Assembly (NCBI GenBank): GCA_914767715.1
Contig: OU612068.1
Span: forward strand, 29,452,001 to 29,512,000
Direction of reading: 5' to 3'
Length of the DNA: 60,000 nt
Source of the DNA: Membranipora membranacea
Lineage: Eukaryota; Bryozoa; Gymnolaemata; Cheilostomatida; Membraniporidae
Shown here: positions 13,449 to 24,108 of the stretch, in pieces
How positions within the stretch are numbered: the stretch's first letter is position 1
Layout: every line of letters starts with the position of its first letter
The notes under the pieces: generated by a model
The model's database searches: none
Told to the model about the DNA's origin: nothing
Seen by the model: the letters and a program-made list of their open reading frames with translations, nothing else
Position numbers and translations under genes: made by a program

Positions 13449-16400
13449 ATGGATTCGTCACCACAGAAGCTCTGTACAGTGGACCCGACAGTGCTGTCAG
13501 ACTCTGAGGATTACGACATAACAACAAGTGAAGATTACTTGCTCACACAGACTCTGACAGGCAGCATATGTACAGGGCAGTCAGCATCAGTGAGCGAACG
13601 AGGCTCAACCTCATCCGAGGGATCAGCATCGGACACCTCTACGAGTGGCAGCACCCAGCCATGGACTCGAGAACAGAAACTGACAGCCATAACAATGGCT
13701 CTTATGAACTTTTCGACACAAGTTTCTTTTGCAGTTATAGCTCCGTTTTATCCTAATGAGGCCGCCAAGAAAGGAGCCACTAGTACAGAAATAGGCCTGA
13801 TATTCGGAATATTTCAGCTCATTATATTTATAACTTCTCCAATATACGGGCAATCGGTGAGTTAGAGATTACTACTACTTTATGAGCGTTCATCTCCGCT
13901 TGTCAATGTGATTTTATATCAAGAGTGCTTGACAGAACAAAATTTACACCATAATATGCAAAATAGTTTATCATCCCATTTGTCAGCATTCGGATTGCTC
14001 TGCTGGAGCTGCCTGCAGCTACCAGTTAGAATGGGAGCGACTGGAAATGCAGGCAATTCAGTTAAAACTTTATTCTGATACGCTTTGACAATTATTATCT
14101 GGTGCCTAATTATTTTGTTTTAGATCAACAGGTTTGGAGCCAAGTCAATGTTCATATCTGGTTCTTTATTATGCGGATTCTCCAATATTATATTTGGGTA
14201 GGTCAGAAAGCTCTGAAGTTTTTGAGCGGGAATTTTATATTTGTTTGTTTCTTGTGGCGGTGTGTACCTTTGGGGCCTTTAATTTTACTGCATTTTGAGA
14301 TGTTGGTAAATGTGCTTATTATGGTCAGGATAAACAATTTGAAATGCCCATATATATGTACATACTATATTTGTATTACTTTGGTTGATTAATATAAAAA
14401 TGATTGATGGAATTGTATGTATGTATGTACCTTTATTGATTCATTGGTTTATCTTTTTGAAGGTTTTTAGATGAGATACACCAGCAGTCACTTTACATAC
14501 TGTTATGTTTTATCTGCCGTACACTGGAGGCTAATGGAGCATCAATGATGGCCACCGCCAGCTTCGCTATCATGGCTAAACAGTTCTCCAAATCAGTTGG
14601 CTCGTCTTTGGTGAGTTCAGTTTTACCTGTACCGTTTTTTACAGGTGTGATGGTAGGATCATGCAGGAATTTTATTGCTTTTGACACGCGCCCGCATTAT
14701 CACACTGCACAATGTGAACAAATCTCTGTCACAAGTTTTATATTTCTCAGAATTCGACGGTTTAGGGGGAGACAAAAAAGGAAAAGTAATGTGAAAGGTT
14801 CAAGAGATTTTGGGATGATTCCAAGAGGTGGATAAAATAAAATGTCGGTGCTTGGTGGCATCACAGTTGTTACAGGGCAAAAATGCAAGCACCTCTCAGA
14901 TAATTTCACTGAATTCAACAGAAAATTTTATTCTCCAACATCTTTAAGAGGTTTCATGGCATTTTGCTCTTTGCATTTTATTTGTCTGACTATTTCTTAT
15001 TCGAAAGCTGGGTCAAATTTATGAAATAATAATCTGTGATGCAGTAATAGTGTAACATGTGTATAATATGTGATCATAATTTTTTCATTTTGGTCCTATT
15101 TTGTTAAACAGTGAATTGAGATAAACAGAAAACTTTTTATGTGATTGAATTGAATGTAGCCTAACGCTCTAAGCTGTTATTTTAGGGGATGCTGAAGACT
15201 TTTTCTGGAATAGGGATGGCTCTGGGCCCAACTATTGGAGGTGCTCTATATTCGGTAAGTGGTTTTAATCAAATAGCTGCTAACGTTGCCCAAAGTTTAA
15301 CCATGCCGATATTCATGCTATACTGTTCTTTACTGATACTATTTATTCTATACTGTTATGATTCCTGATGAAAATAAAAATGTCTTTGCATGATATTAAA
15401 CTCCTCCTCTAACATTTTTCAGGACCTTGCCTAAAAATTCACATTTACGATTTATGGGATCCTTACCCTTTTTTCAAATCGTTGATTGGTCTGGCTCAGG
15501 ATGAATAGCTGTAATTAGGAAGACTCGGGCACATGATGTTATCTGTTTTGTAGGTCGGAGGATTCAAATTGCCTTTTATCGTAGTTGGATCGATAGTGAT
15601 CATCACTGCCATTATATCACAGTTTGTTCTGCCGGTGATTGAAGAGGTCACCGTAATCAATGAATCGTTCCTAAGTCTGCTCAAATCTCCCGGCTGTGTG
15701 ATTATCTACCTGGTTGTGATTGGCAGCTCGATGGCTCTCAGCTCCACAGATCCCATCTTCAGTCCTTTCATGTCTGCAAAGTTTGACATGACCGCCGGTC
15801 AGATAGGATTGGTGTTTATGACATCACCAGCTGTGTACGCTTTAGTGGCTCCTCTGTGTGGCTGGATCAGTGATAAGGTACGTGTTGTGTTCTCTCCTCG
15901 CTTATCCGAGTTTAACAGCCAAGTTTGATCTAATGTTTATAGATATAAGCTATGAGTATAACATTTAAAGATGACATGGTAAGGAGGGGTTCAAAATTTG
16001 TAGCAGAAACTGTTGGATGCAGAGCAATCAAATCTTTGCCCCTTGTCAGCACAAGCTTTGAGTCTTACATGCCCTCGCCAAAGTTTAGACGATACTACGA
16101 GGAATATAATGAAAATTTGCGATGGAAAGAAAGCTGCCGGCTATGACAAAATTTCAATGAACATCATCAAAGAAAATAAAAATGCGATATCACCAATATA
16201 AACTTATCTTATAAATCTTAAGATACAAAATTCAGAATTTCCAAATAGCCTACATCAGGGATTGGTACTGGAACCAAATTTGTTTTTAATTTTCATTAAT
16301 GACCTTATCAACTCTGCTCCTCAATTGTAATACATTTTATTTGTACACAAAAAAATCATTTCTTAGCTCTGATTCAAAATTTTTAAAGAAAATTAAACTT

Positions 16401-19400
16401 AAATTGAACAGTGGTGCATGGCAAACTGCCTAATTTTAAATACCAAAAAACTTGCTAGGTCCTTTTTAAAACACCTAACAAAAATAGACGATCCTGAAAT
16501 TTTTAATGTTAGTATGGGAAACAATTTAGTAAAATCGATCTCATACACTAACTTTCTTGGATTAGAAATTGATAAAAGCAACATTAATTTTAAAAACCAT
16601 CTAGCACAGATTTGCAAAAAGTCAAACTATGCTCTTTTATTGTCGCAAAGTATCAGACAGTTTTTAGTCGTGCCAACAAAAATTAATTTATATTACACTT
16701 TCTTCTATCCACACTTTATTTATGGCATTGAGTTTTGGGGTCATGCAGCCCAAAGTGAATTGAATCAAATTTTAGCAAATTTGAGCTGCATTGCGTGTTA
16801 TTTAAAAAATACCACCTGGAAAACATGTGTCATCAAATTTTAAAAACTATGCCAATTCCGTTGCTATTTGAAATATCGTTATATTTTTTAATTCATCAAT
16901 CAATCCTGTTTGGGAAGTTTATAATGAAGACTATGTTTATTGGTTCAAGTATCACCAAAGCACACCAATGACTCATAGTATAAGTACAAGGTATAAATAA
17001 ACATTCGCAAGAATATACCACATTACAAATAAGCAAGGCAAGTGGCAACCCTCTTAGTCAGGTTATGCCAATTCAAGAATGCCACAAAAAGACAACCGCT
17101 TTGGGTTAAATCATTGACCTCTTTTCGAGATCTTCTTTTGAAGCCATACAAGGCATTGACCTCTTTTCGAGATCTTCTTTTGAAGCCATACAAGGCATTA
17201 ACTATTCTCCATTTTGAGAATTCTACAAATCCCTGCGGATCTGAGTACAAGCAACGGTATTAAAAGTTGATCAGATAGAATTACCGACATTTTCTTGTGA
17301 TGAGAAGTGTATATCCCTTCTGTTGTTCGGAAAGAGTGATGATTAGGACCGCTCACTCTTTCCTCTGGTTTTATTCTTAGCGAACTAAAATATATTACAA
17401 TAAGAGCTGTTAGAACTAAAGGTTTTTTAGTCATTGTGCGAAAATCAGATGCCAAAAATCTGAGAACGCATTATCACCAATATTGCGTACTCTGATTTCC
17501 GCCACAATTAGGGCTTAACATAGACAAGATACGCATTGGATTTCCAGCGGCCAAAAGCTTTGAGTTTGGCATCGGTTAAACCTTGGCCGGCATACCAAGT
17601 TGCCCCCCCTCGGCGAAATGAATGTAAGGTTAGTCTGGACTTGATTCCAGCGTCGGCCACACACCGTTGTAGCCAAGAATGGGCCTCAGCGCGTGAACAA
17701 TGGAATAAGACAATGCTCCCTTCCTGCGGTGCGATGCCTGAATTGGCCGACAAGTATGATTGCAACAGTAGGACCGGGCAAATATCCAAAAAGAGCTTCC
17801 TTTCTACTGTTATTGTAGTACTACCTGAGGAGTGCTTGAATGATGAGAAAGTTATTTTAATTTTTTTTTTTTGTCTTACTCGGATAGACGATCTCCTTAG
17901 TTGATGTTCTGGAGTGGTACTAGTATGATAAGCCTCCGATGGGCGTAACAATGCAAAGAATGACAATGCAAACATAGCTTTTATCATGAGTGCCTGTCGA
18001 GGGCTGAATAACTTATCTGCAGAGTTACATATTTTTTGGAGTTGTCTGACCTTTACCACATGTTTTGGCCTGATAGCTATTGAATCATTTCTGCGGCGCA
18101 CACCCTTCAACAGTAACTGTAGCCTAGGGGTGTCAAAGCTAATTTCGATATAGTTAGAATTGCAATGATGACGGACTGCAGACAACGCAGATCGAATTGT
18201 ACTGGCCTTCATGCCTTTCTTAGCAAGGTGAGCAACGTAAAGTTCTATAGTTTTAGCGGAAAACTTATCTTTTATTTTGTGCTCTTTACAGAAGTCTGAT
18301 AGGCCTTTAACTGCCAAGCTGTACGATCTTCTTGTGGTGGGCGCGACTGAGTTGTGTATCAAGTTATCAGCTGTAGCCTGAAGTTCTTGCAAGCCTGACA
18401 AAAGAAAGGTTTTTTAGTGTAGCAGCTTCTGTGACTTTATGCAGGCTGGGGTTAGATGGACAGGGATTTTGTATTCGGTGTTGCTGGCGTAAAAACTGAT
18501 ACCACAATCCAAATTTCTTGATAGCTTATCTGCTATGACGTTCAAACTACCGGCTATGTGGCGCACTCGCAAAACAATATTGTGAGTCATACAAAACAAG
18601 GCCAAATCTTTCAGTAGGGTGTTGATCATTTTCTCTTTAGAGAAGAATGTGTTGATCATGGCCACCAGAGCTTGATTGTCAGTCTGAATAGAGAGTATCG
18701 TATCACTTATCTTGTCGCCCCAGAGCTTAACGGCAATGTAGATGGGAATCAGTTCCAAGAGAGCGATATTCTGTTTTGACCACCATTCATCTTGCCAAAC
18801 TCCGTTGAACCACCAGTTGTCGAACACACATCCATAGCCAACCGATCCTGAGGCGTCTGATATGATAGAATGTGAGGCTTCCTGAGATCCTGCAAAAATG
18901 AATTTAAATGGTTTTCCTTCCGGTTGAGACAGGAAGGACCGCCACACACGCAGATCTGCACGAACGTTTTCATTTAATCTGCGCTGTGCCCACTTGTTTG
19001 ATGATAGGATACCAGATAGGTTTTGATATAATCCCGCCAACAGCGCCTTTCCGGGTAAAAAGGTGGCACAAAGAAATGTGAGTTTACCAACCAGTTTCTG
19101 TATAGAGTGAACACGGTGCCCCTTCTTCGCAATAAAGTTAGTAATTTCCCTTTCATACTTTTCTCTTTTTGACAAAGGCACAAAGAATGACAGGTGACAG
19201 CTATCGATACCCAGTCCTAGGAACTCTATGTGGGTGCAGGGAAGCACAGTCTTTTGTGGGCTGACCGGGAAACCTAAATACTCTAGCCATGAGAGAAATT
19301 CTGACAATGCCTCTTGACATCGCTGATGGCTCGACGCCAGTATCAAAAAGTCATCGATGTAATCGAACATTTCACAGTCTGGGTGGGTTTTCTCAAATAA

Positions 19401-22400
19401 CCAAGCAAGGCTGTTTGATATGGCTTGGAATATAGCGCATGACGTGCTCAGGCCCATGGGCAAACATATATCGATTAACAACTTATCTTCAAATTGCATC
19501 CCCAGATATCTGCAGTCTTCTTTGTTTATTGGGCAGCACCGATACGCATCTGCTAGGTCGATCTTCGCCATGAAGGTTGGGGCCTTCTCTTTCTCTTGTC
19601 TTCTTGACAGCGATTCTGCCACCTGCATAACATTACAGTAGCTCACACCTTTAAGTTCATTGGGAATATTATCATTGACAGATGTGCCATAAGGTTTACT
19701 CAGATCATGAATGAGGCGAAACTTTCCCGGAGTGCTCTTCGGAATAGCATATAAAGGAGCATATGATGCCATTGGTAGTGGTGAAGCATTGTATGGCCCT
19801 AAGATGCGACCTTGCTGCAGCTCACTGTTTAGCTTTTCAATGACTATCTCGCGGTTCCTAGCTGGTTTTTTGTCTAGGGTTACATTATTGACAGGAATAG
19901 AGTTTACAGAAGGCACCCCGATGCGAAATCCCTTCTTGAAACCCGACACAATGAAGTCCCTGTTAGGATAGCCTTTTAAACAGTTCCACAATCTGTTGGA
20001 GCTGACTGGTGTTACGATTCCCGCATCAGCTATTGATTTTACATTTTGCACTAATTCTAAAAATAGAAATTGTAAATAATGTTAGCTATCATTAAATACA
20101 GTAGTCACAAGGTTGTCATTGAAAAAAGGCAAGTGGGTGATTAGGACCTTCCGCACTCGCTGATTCAATTCTATTTTGTTCAGACTATTTATGCACAGAC
20201 ACAGCAGTATAATTGAACTGAACTGGCTAACACAAAACATAGATAGCAGTCAACAATAAATAGTAAATAATAACATTGGTCACTGCACAATACAAACAGC
20301 TCTGGTGGCCATGACTAGGCTTTCAGCCCACCATTCTTTGCACATTTAGAACTTCCGTGGCTGGGGCTTCCGCATTTTGAGCAGGTATGTGTAAATTTAC
20401 AACCCGTCCGAGTGCATTTGCTTTGGTTGAAGTACATGCAGTCTCAAGGCTAGCAACCAAAGGATTGATGAGTTTAAGTCTCCCACAATTCAATACAAAG
20501 TGATCACATGACTTCCTTGTTGTCAGATCAGTACTTTATAAAACACGTTGGGTTGTCGGGGCTTGTTGGGAGGGCCAGACGACTCTAACTATTGGAGCTG
20601 CGCTGAGATACTTGAGCATTTGTTTTGGATTAATTTCAGTCTAAAAAACAACTTTAGGAAAGTTTGATTTCTTTTCTTCTTAAAACATGTAAATGAAAAC
20701 AATTTATACCCTAAATTAAACTGTAACAAAAAAACACGCTCAAATTTGAAATATCAACCACAGAGAGCCAACCACTGCAGAAGGGAGCAGTCACTGTTGA
20801 CAAAGGGAGTCAACCTGTTCAACAGTTACCTAATTGGGAGGGGGGAGCGGACTGTTTGGGCTGCGGGGTCAGCTGACGGAGGCGTTGTTGGGGTCTGTGT
20901 GTAGGGGGCATTTGGAAGATGGGGCTTCCCGGTTGCTGGTCGTATCGGGATGGTCTCAGCTTTGTTTAATCGGGTGGTCGCCACTCTAGTCTCAACCTCT
21001 CTATCAGCCACACCGCTGCATTTTTTAACTGAATTTTTAACCAATTATTTCACTCGAAATTTTCAAGCAGAAACCTAATACAGAAAAAAATGCAGATGCA
21101 AAGCAAAAGACAACGCAAATAATAATGTTTCAATAGGATTTTCCTGATATGCATAAAGAGAAGGCGGCTAATTATTTTATTGCTGGCGAGAGACTGCTTG
21201 GAAATCTGTAACAGTGATCACAGAAGTGTGTTTATTTTTAGGGTGGACATGGTACTCTTGTTGTCATGGGCTGTTTTCTCAACGGAATCTCATTCTTATT
21301 ACAAGGACCGGCACCATTCCTGAAGTCTGTTATACCTCTCTCGTAAGTCTGTTATACCTCTCTCGTAAGTCTGTTATACCTCTCACGTAAGTCTGTTATA
21401 CCTCTCTCGTAATTCTGTTATACCTCTCTCGTAAGTCTGTTATACCTCTCTCGTAAGTCTGTTATACCTCTCTCGTAAGTCTGTTATACCTCTCACGTAA
21501 GTCTGTTATACCTCTCTCGTAAGTCTGTTATACCTCTCACGTAAGTCTGTTGTACCTCTACCTATACCTTATACCTATTTTGTCTAGCCTGGGCAGGCTG
21601 TCCAGGTTAGATTTTACCGGTTAAGAATATTCCATTAAAAACGATCAAGTTCCATTAAACCAATACATTTATTCATTTATTGAGGTTTTCTAAAAGTATA
21701 TAATTAAAGTAAATTAAAAATAACTTGTTGACCTTGTTGAGTGTCATTTCCAAATCCTTCGATTTAACCATTGGAAACATACATCACATAACAAAGCCCA
21801 AAGGTGATATAACATTAATCTTATTCATTTATTTTGAGAAATGCCTTTCTGCATGCAATCACAGAGATATTGTGTATTTATTCAGAGTGGTGGAGATGAT
21901 TCTAGCTTTAGCTCTCCTAGGCACCAGTGTGGGTTTTGTACTTATACCTGTGTTCCCCCTCGTCATAAGGCTTGCAAGGTATTTATTGATCATAATGTAA
22001 CATGCTGCATTATCAGGTGCAAAAGTTTATCTAATGGAATTATTTATACTTTATTCTACAGACAGTCAATCCGACTCTGTACCTATTTCTTAGCGAGTAG
22101 ATACTTGGCGCAGTCATGAGTGTATTCTGTTTTGCAGATCACGGGGATATGAAGAGAATCTGCAGACGTTTGGCCTGATATCTGGATTCTTCAATTCTGG
22201 ATCTGCTCTCGGTGCTTTCGTTGGTCCAACAGCTTCTGGTTTTTTCTATGATAAATATGGTTTTGAGTGGACAACTTCAATCAACGGATTCATAATCATA
22301 GGCTTGGTGAGTGAAGTTCATAGATTTAATTATTTCAATAATTCAACGACTGATTGCTTGAGGGTGCAGGAACTGGTAACTGAGTGGTCTCAAAACTGTG

Positions 22401-22763
22401 ACAGGACATTGGTTACCACATAAGTCGCTCAATCATATACTTTGTAAATTGACTATGCATGTGACTTTTAAATGTTTGATTGACGTCGTATCGACATCAC
22501 TAAAGCACAACAAAATTTGATTTGCTCAAAACATAAGAACAAGTCCTTTCATCTTCAAGTACTTGACACAAGTCATTATCTGTCACCATGTTGTTTTTTT
22601 ATTGCTGTAGGGTGTCCTGATATTGAATTACATACTTATAATGAGATGTCTGGGTAAGTGGCCTCTGAGAGTCGCCCCATCTCGCTCTGATTCTCCAGAG
22701 AACCCAGCTATATCCATCAATGTCAGACAATGTACGGAAAAAACTCCTCTATTATCTAATTAA
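13449..22763 (+). CDS. SLC18B1: SLC18B1-like MFS transporter (vesicular amine transporter family), 9 exons
   Basis: Coding exons: 13449-13856, 14124-14197, 14463-14610, 15186-15254, 15554-15877, 21242-21342, 21886-21978, 22138-22306, 22611-22763 (stop TAA). Phase is kept throughout, giving 512 residues. A Ser/Thr/Glu-rich cytoplasmic N-terminus of about 75 residues precedes a 12-TM MFS fold. Diagnostic stretches are SFAVIAPFYPNEAAKKGAT, GLIFGIFQLIIF, ALGPTIGGALY, GWISDK and GPTASGFFYDKYGFEW. They match, in order, what I know of SLC18B1, a proton-coupled polyamine transporter of secretory vesicles. The C-terminus EKTPLLSN carries an acidic di-leucine motif (ExxxLL), a usual endosomal or vesicle sorting signal. 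The ATG at 13449 follows an acceptor ending at 13445, so an upstream non-coding exon is likely. Intron 5 holds two transposons, and the donor after exon 6 is amplified in tandem. Confidence 0.88.
15950..16850 (+). pseudogene. Non-LTR reverse transcriptase remnant
   Basis: Pieces of a pol protein occur in order but in different frames. At about 16110-16200 is GKKAAGYDKIS (the 'KAAGxDxIS' motif before the RT palm). At about 16250-16310 is HQGLVLEPNLFLIFINDL (RT motif region 4, with the usual PQGSVLGP altered). At 16418-16843 is the thumb/C-terminal part, with FLGLEIDKSNINFKNHL and FFYPHFIYGIEFWG. The YADD box is not recoverable as an open frame. Stops and frameshifts make it non-functional. It lies sense-oriented in intron 5 of the transporter gene. 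It resembles the element at about 41.0-43.0 kb in type, but is more decayed. Confidence 0.75.
17113..17196. repeat. Two-copy 42-bp tandem repeat
   Basis: A 42-bp unit (ATTGACCTCTTTTCGAGATC...) occurs twice head to tail at 17113-17154 and 17155-17196 without mismatch. It lies just 3' of the recombinase ORF of the DIRS/Ngaro-like element in that element's orientation, so it may belong to its terminal region. The period is a multiple of three, but no supported protein runs through it. Confidence 0.85.
17508..18401 (-). CDS. Tyrosine recombinase (YR) of DIRS/Ngaro-like element
   Basis: This 297-residue protein would carry out integration of the circular cDNA by site-specific recombination. The N-terminal half is a SAM-like DNA-binding region (TTRRSYSLAVKGLSDFCKEH, ALSAVRHH). 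The C-terminal catalytic half has the expected residues: the first Arg in FALLRPSEAY, then LTLHSFRRGGATWYA giving the HxxR pair, and GRWKSNAYLVYVKP supplying the nucleophilic Tyr. The ORF is open and complete. Directly before its ATG, the sequence CCTTTCTTTTGTCAG looks like a splice acceptor, so it may be expressed by splicing rather than from its own start. It begins 12 bases after the RT-RNase H stop. Confidence 0.88.
   Translation of the reverse strand: MSGLQELQATADNLIHNSVAPTTRRSYSLAVKGLSDFCKEHKIKDKFSAKTIELYVAHLAKKGMKASTIRSALSAVRHHCNSNYIEISFDTPRLQLLLKGVRRRNDSIAIRPKHVVKVRQLQKICNSADKLFSPRQALMIKAMFALSFFALLRPSEAYHTSTTPEHQLRRSSIRVRQKKKIKITFSSFKHSSGSTTITVERKLFLDICPVLLLQSYLSANSGIAPQEGSIVLFHCSRAEAHSWLQRCVADAGIKSRLTLHSFRRGGATWYAGQGLTDAKLKAFGRWKSNAYLVYVKP
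18414..20051 (-). CDS. Reverse transcriptase-RNase H of DIRS/Ngaro-like element
   Basis: An uninterrupted 545-residue polyprotein. RT motifs in order are GKFRLIHDLS, MAKIDLADAYR (first catalytic Asp), LPMGLSTSCAIFQ, FDYIDDFLIL (YxDD box) and EFLGLGID. RNase H follows with SDASGSVGYG (Asp), IALLELIPIY (Glu) and TDNQALVAMIN (Asp), ending with VRHIAGSLNVIADKLSR. There is no protease or DDE integrase. A plausible acceptor (CTATTTTTAG) lies just upstream of the first Met, so the ORF may be joined to an upstream Gag exon by splicing. All catalytic residues are present, so the copy could be functional. Confidence 0.9.
   Translation of the reverse strand: MQNVKSIADAGIVTPVSSNRLWNCLKGYPNRDFIVSGFKKGFRIGVPSVNSIPVNNVTLDKKPARNREIVIEKLNSELQQGRILGPYNASPLPMASYAPLYAIPKSTPGKFRLIHDLSKPYGTSVNDNIPNELKGVSYCNVMQVAESLSRRQEKEKAPTFMAKIDLADAYRCCPINKEDCRYLGMQFEDKLLIDICLPMGLSTSCAIFQAISNSLAWLFEKTHPDCEMFDYIDDFLILASSHQRCQEALSEFLSWLEYLGFPVSPQKTVLPCTHIEFLGLGIDSCHLSFFVPLSKREKYEREITNFIAKKGHRVHSIQKLVGKLTFLCATFLPGKALLAGLYQNLSGILSSNKWAQRRLNENVRADLRVWRSFLSQPEGKPFKFIFAGSQEASHSIISDASGSVGYGCVFDNWWFNGVWQDEWWSKQNIALLELIPIYIAVKLWGDKISDTILSIQTDNQALVAMINTFFSKEKMINTLLKDLALFCMTHNIVLRVRHIAGSLNVIADKLSRNLDCGISFYASNTEYKIPVHLTPACIKSQKLLH
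20315..20437 (-). CDS. Gag-like Cys/His zinc motif exon of DIRS/Ngaro-like element (partial)
   Basis: The minus strand encodes CMYFNQSKCTRTGCKFTHTC, then SKCGSPSHGSSKCAKNGG, and ends at TAG (20315-20317). The Cys/His spacing resembles the zinc motif at the C-terminus of Gag in DIRS- and Ngaro-type elements. Stops lie just upstream in the same frame, so it is either one exon of a spliced Gag or the surviving tail of a decayed one. It lies upstream of the RT ORF in the element's orientation. Confidence 0.5.
   Translation of the reverse strand: MYFNQSKCTRTGCKFTHTCSKCGSPSHGSSKCAKNGGLKA
20826..21044 (-). CDS. Possible N-terminal Gag exon of DIRS/Ngaro-like element
   Basis: A 72-residue open frame on the minus strand. 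It is basic at first (VKKCSGVADREVETRVATTR) and then rich in Pro and Thr. Its 3' part contains a good splice donor (AATTAG/GTAACT at about 20829), which would let it join a downstream Gag exon. No conserved domain is recognised. The assignment rests on position and on the donor. It could also be chance. Confidence 0.25.
   Translation of the reverse strand: MVKNSVKKCSGVADREVETRVATTRLNKAETIPIRPATGKPHLPNAPYTQTPTTPPSADPAAQTVRSPLPIR
21323..21562. repeat. 22-bp tandem array copying the exon 6/intron 6 junction of SLC18B1
   Basis: The last bases of exon 6 (AAGTCTGTTATACCTCTCTC) and the start of intron 6 (GTAAG) are amplified as ten further 22-bp units from 21343. Nine begin GTAAGT and one GTAATT. 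Small variants (CTCAC for CTCTC) occur at three units. Every unit therefore carries a potential 5' splice site. The genuine donor is taken as 21343, because it gives the correct phase into exon 7. Confidence 0.92.
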
Positions 22764-22817
22764 CCACCAGAATTTAAAGGTTTTCATGTGAATATGTTGC
22801 CAAATTTTATGTTGTGT

Positions 22818-22848
22818 TAGCCTTGTCACTGACCCGTGACAAAGGCTA
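22818..22848. repeat. Short hairpin, TAGCCTTGTC family copy 1
   Basis: TAGCCTTGTCAC faces GTGACAAAGGCTA with a 6-base loop; one arm has one extra base. The ends match three other loci in this window. The copy lies in the 3' UTR region of the transporter gene. Confidence 0.7.
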
Positions 22849-23063
22849 GTGTTGAGTTTTATCAGGGTGTGTCATGCAATGAATTATTTTATGCCTGGTA
22901 ATTAATTGTAAATGGTATCTTGATTATTTTAGAGTTTAAATTGAATTGTTGCCATTATTAATTGCATGTGAATGATTTGTCACTCTCTACTTGGAAAATC
23001 TTTTATTACATTTGACCATTTATTTTTACTCGTGTACTACTTTAAAAAAGTATGTTATCTAGA

Positions 23064-23069
23064 AATAAA
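23064..23069 (+). terminator. Poly(A) signal AATAAA of SLC18B1-like gene
   Basis: This canonical hexamer lies 301 bases after the TAA of the transporter ORF and is the first one found downstream. It is assigned by position only. Confidence 0.45.
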
Positions 23070-23124
23070 ATCTCTTTTTACGATTCAAAAGAAAAACACT
23101 AGTGGGATATGTAATTTATTGACT

Positions 23125-23179
23125 TAGCACTTGTCACGCGACCACGGGTTCTGAAACCCGTGGTCGCGTGACAAGGCTA
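23125..23179. repeat. Perfect 21-bp-arm hairpin, TAGCCTTGTC family copy 2
   Basis: Arms 23130-23150 and 23155-23175 are perfect inverted copies around the loop CTGA. The arm core is CTTGTCACGCGACCACGGGTT. Extending outward, the right end reads ACAAGGCTA and the left TAGCACTTG, which matches the family end with one extra base. It is GC-rich in an AT-rich setting. Confidence 0.85.
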
Positions 23180-24108
23180 TTAGATCTATATCCAATGCAC
23201 GTGTAACGATCATAGATATTAAAACTGTTTTTATATCTATGGTAACAATGTTTATAAGACAAAAATATGGTCTTTGAAATTGATACTGAATTCGAATACA
23301 ACTGGAGACATTTTATATTATGATACGTTGTTTGAACAACCTGAAAATTATAAAATCAACCACATGCAAGGGGAGATTTCCTTTCAGAGCAGACCTTGGG
23401 AGTTTGGACAAGATCAGGGTACACTCTCACAGTTGATCTTGCGGAGCGTATATGGTTGCTCGGTGGTTGACAGGTGCAGTGGTCCTGTGGTGCCGAACAG
23501 CTCGTCATGATGTCTGTGTGGTGTTTTTTGAATTGCAATATCTATGTCAAATTATGCAAATCCATGCTGTTGAGCCTAACATTTATGCAGAAATATAGTT
23601 CTGTAATAGTATGATTGATAATATGATTGAAATCTGGGCAAAAAGAAACATTTTCACACTGTTATAAGCACAGAATTTAGTTGGAACTGTGTTCTGAGAG
23701 TTCCATTTCCATCGCTTCTTATAGTAATAACGTACCATTGTGACTTTATTCAGTTGTATGTGCTGCCGGTTGAGCTGTGCTGTCAGATGCTCATCATATT
23801 TGATTCGGAAAAAATTGAATACTTCGAGGTGTGAGTTTGAGAGAATGAGGTGAAAGAATTTTAATCACACGATGTGAAGCCACCATTCAAGATATGGTGG
23901 TATTTGGCTCCTACTCTTGTATTATGTTATTTCGTAGAAATCTAAAACTAGAATGGTTTAATATCATCCAGGGGGCATTGACTCTTCTAAATATTTGATG
24001 TCAGTGTTTTAGTTAGTTTCTGAATGTGTAAATCTATGTCATGATGCTCGTTACCAAGTTTAGAACAATTTTTTTTAAATCTTTCTGATAGCATTTTTAG
24101 CATTTTTA

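Larger units (their letters stand above)
17300..21045 (-). mobile_element. DIRS/Ngaro-type tyrosine-recombinase retrotransposon
   Basis: Read on the minus strand, this intron insert has a Pro/Thr-rich open segment (21044-20826), a Gag-like Cys/His motif (about 20437-20315), a full RT-RNase H ORF (20051-18414) and a tyrosine recombinase ORF (18401-17508). That order and the recombinase in place of a DDE integrase define the DIRS-like order; lack of a visible methyltransferase points to the Ngaro/PAT side. A possible split direct repeat is the shared string GATTAGGACC followed by similar CACTC-containing text near 17342 and near 20138. Ends are not defined precisely. The element lies antisense inside intron 5 of the transporter gene. 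The intact enzymes suggest a fairly recent insertion. Confidence 0.8.

Noticed and set aside
17536-17904. 122-codon plus-strand ORF
   Set aside because: Lies antisense to the tyrosine recombinase, whose motifs are intact; a shadow frame.
23274-23510. 78-codon ORF between transporter and CPSF4
   Set aside because: No recognisable motif, no splice signals, and overlapping open frame on the other strand of similar length.
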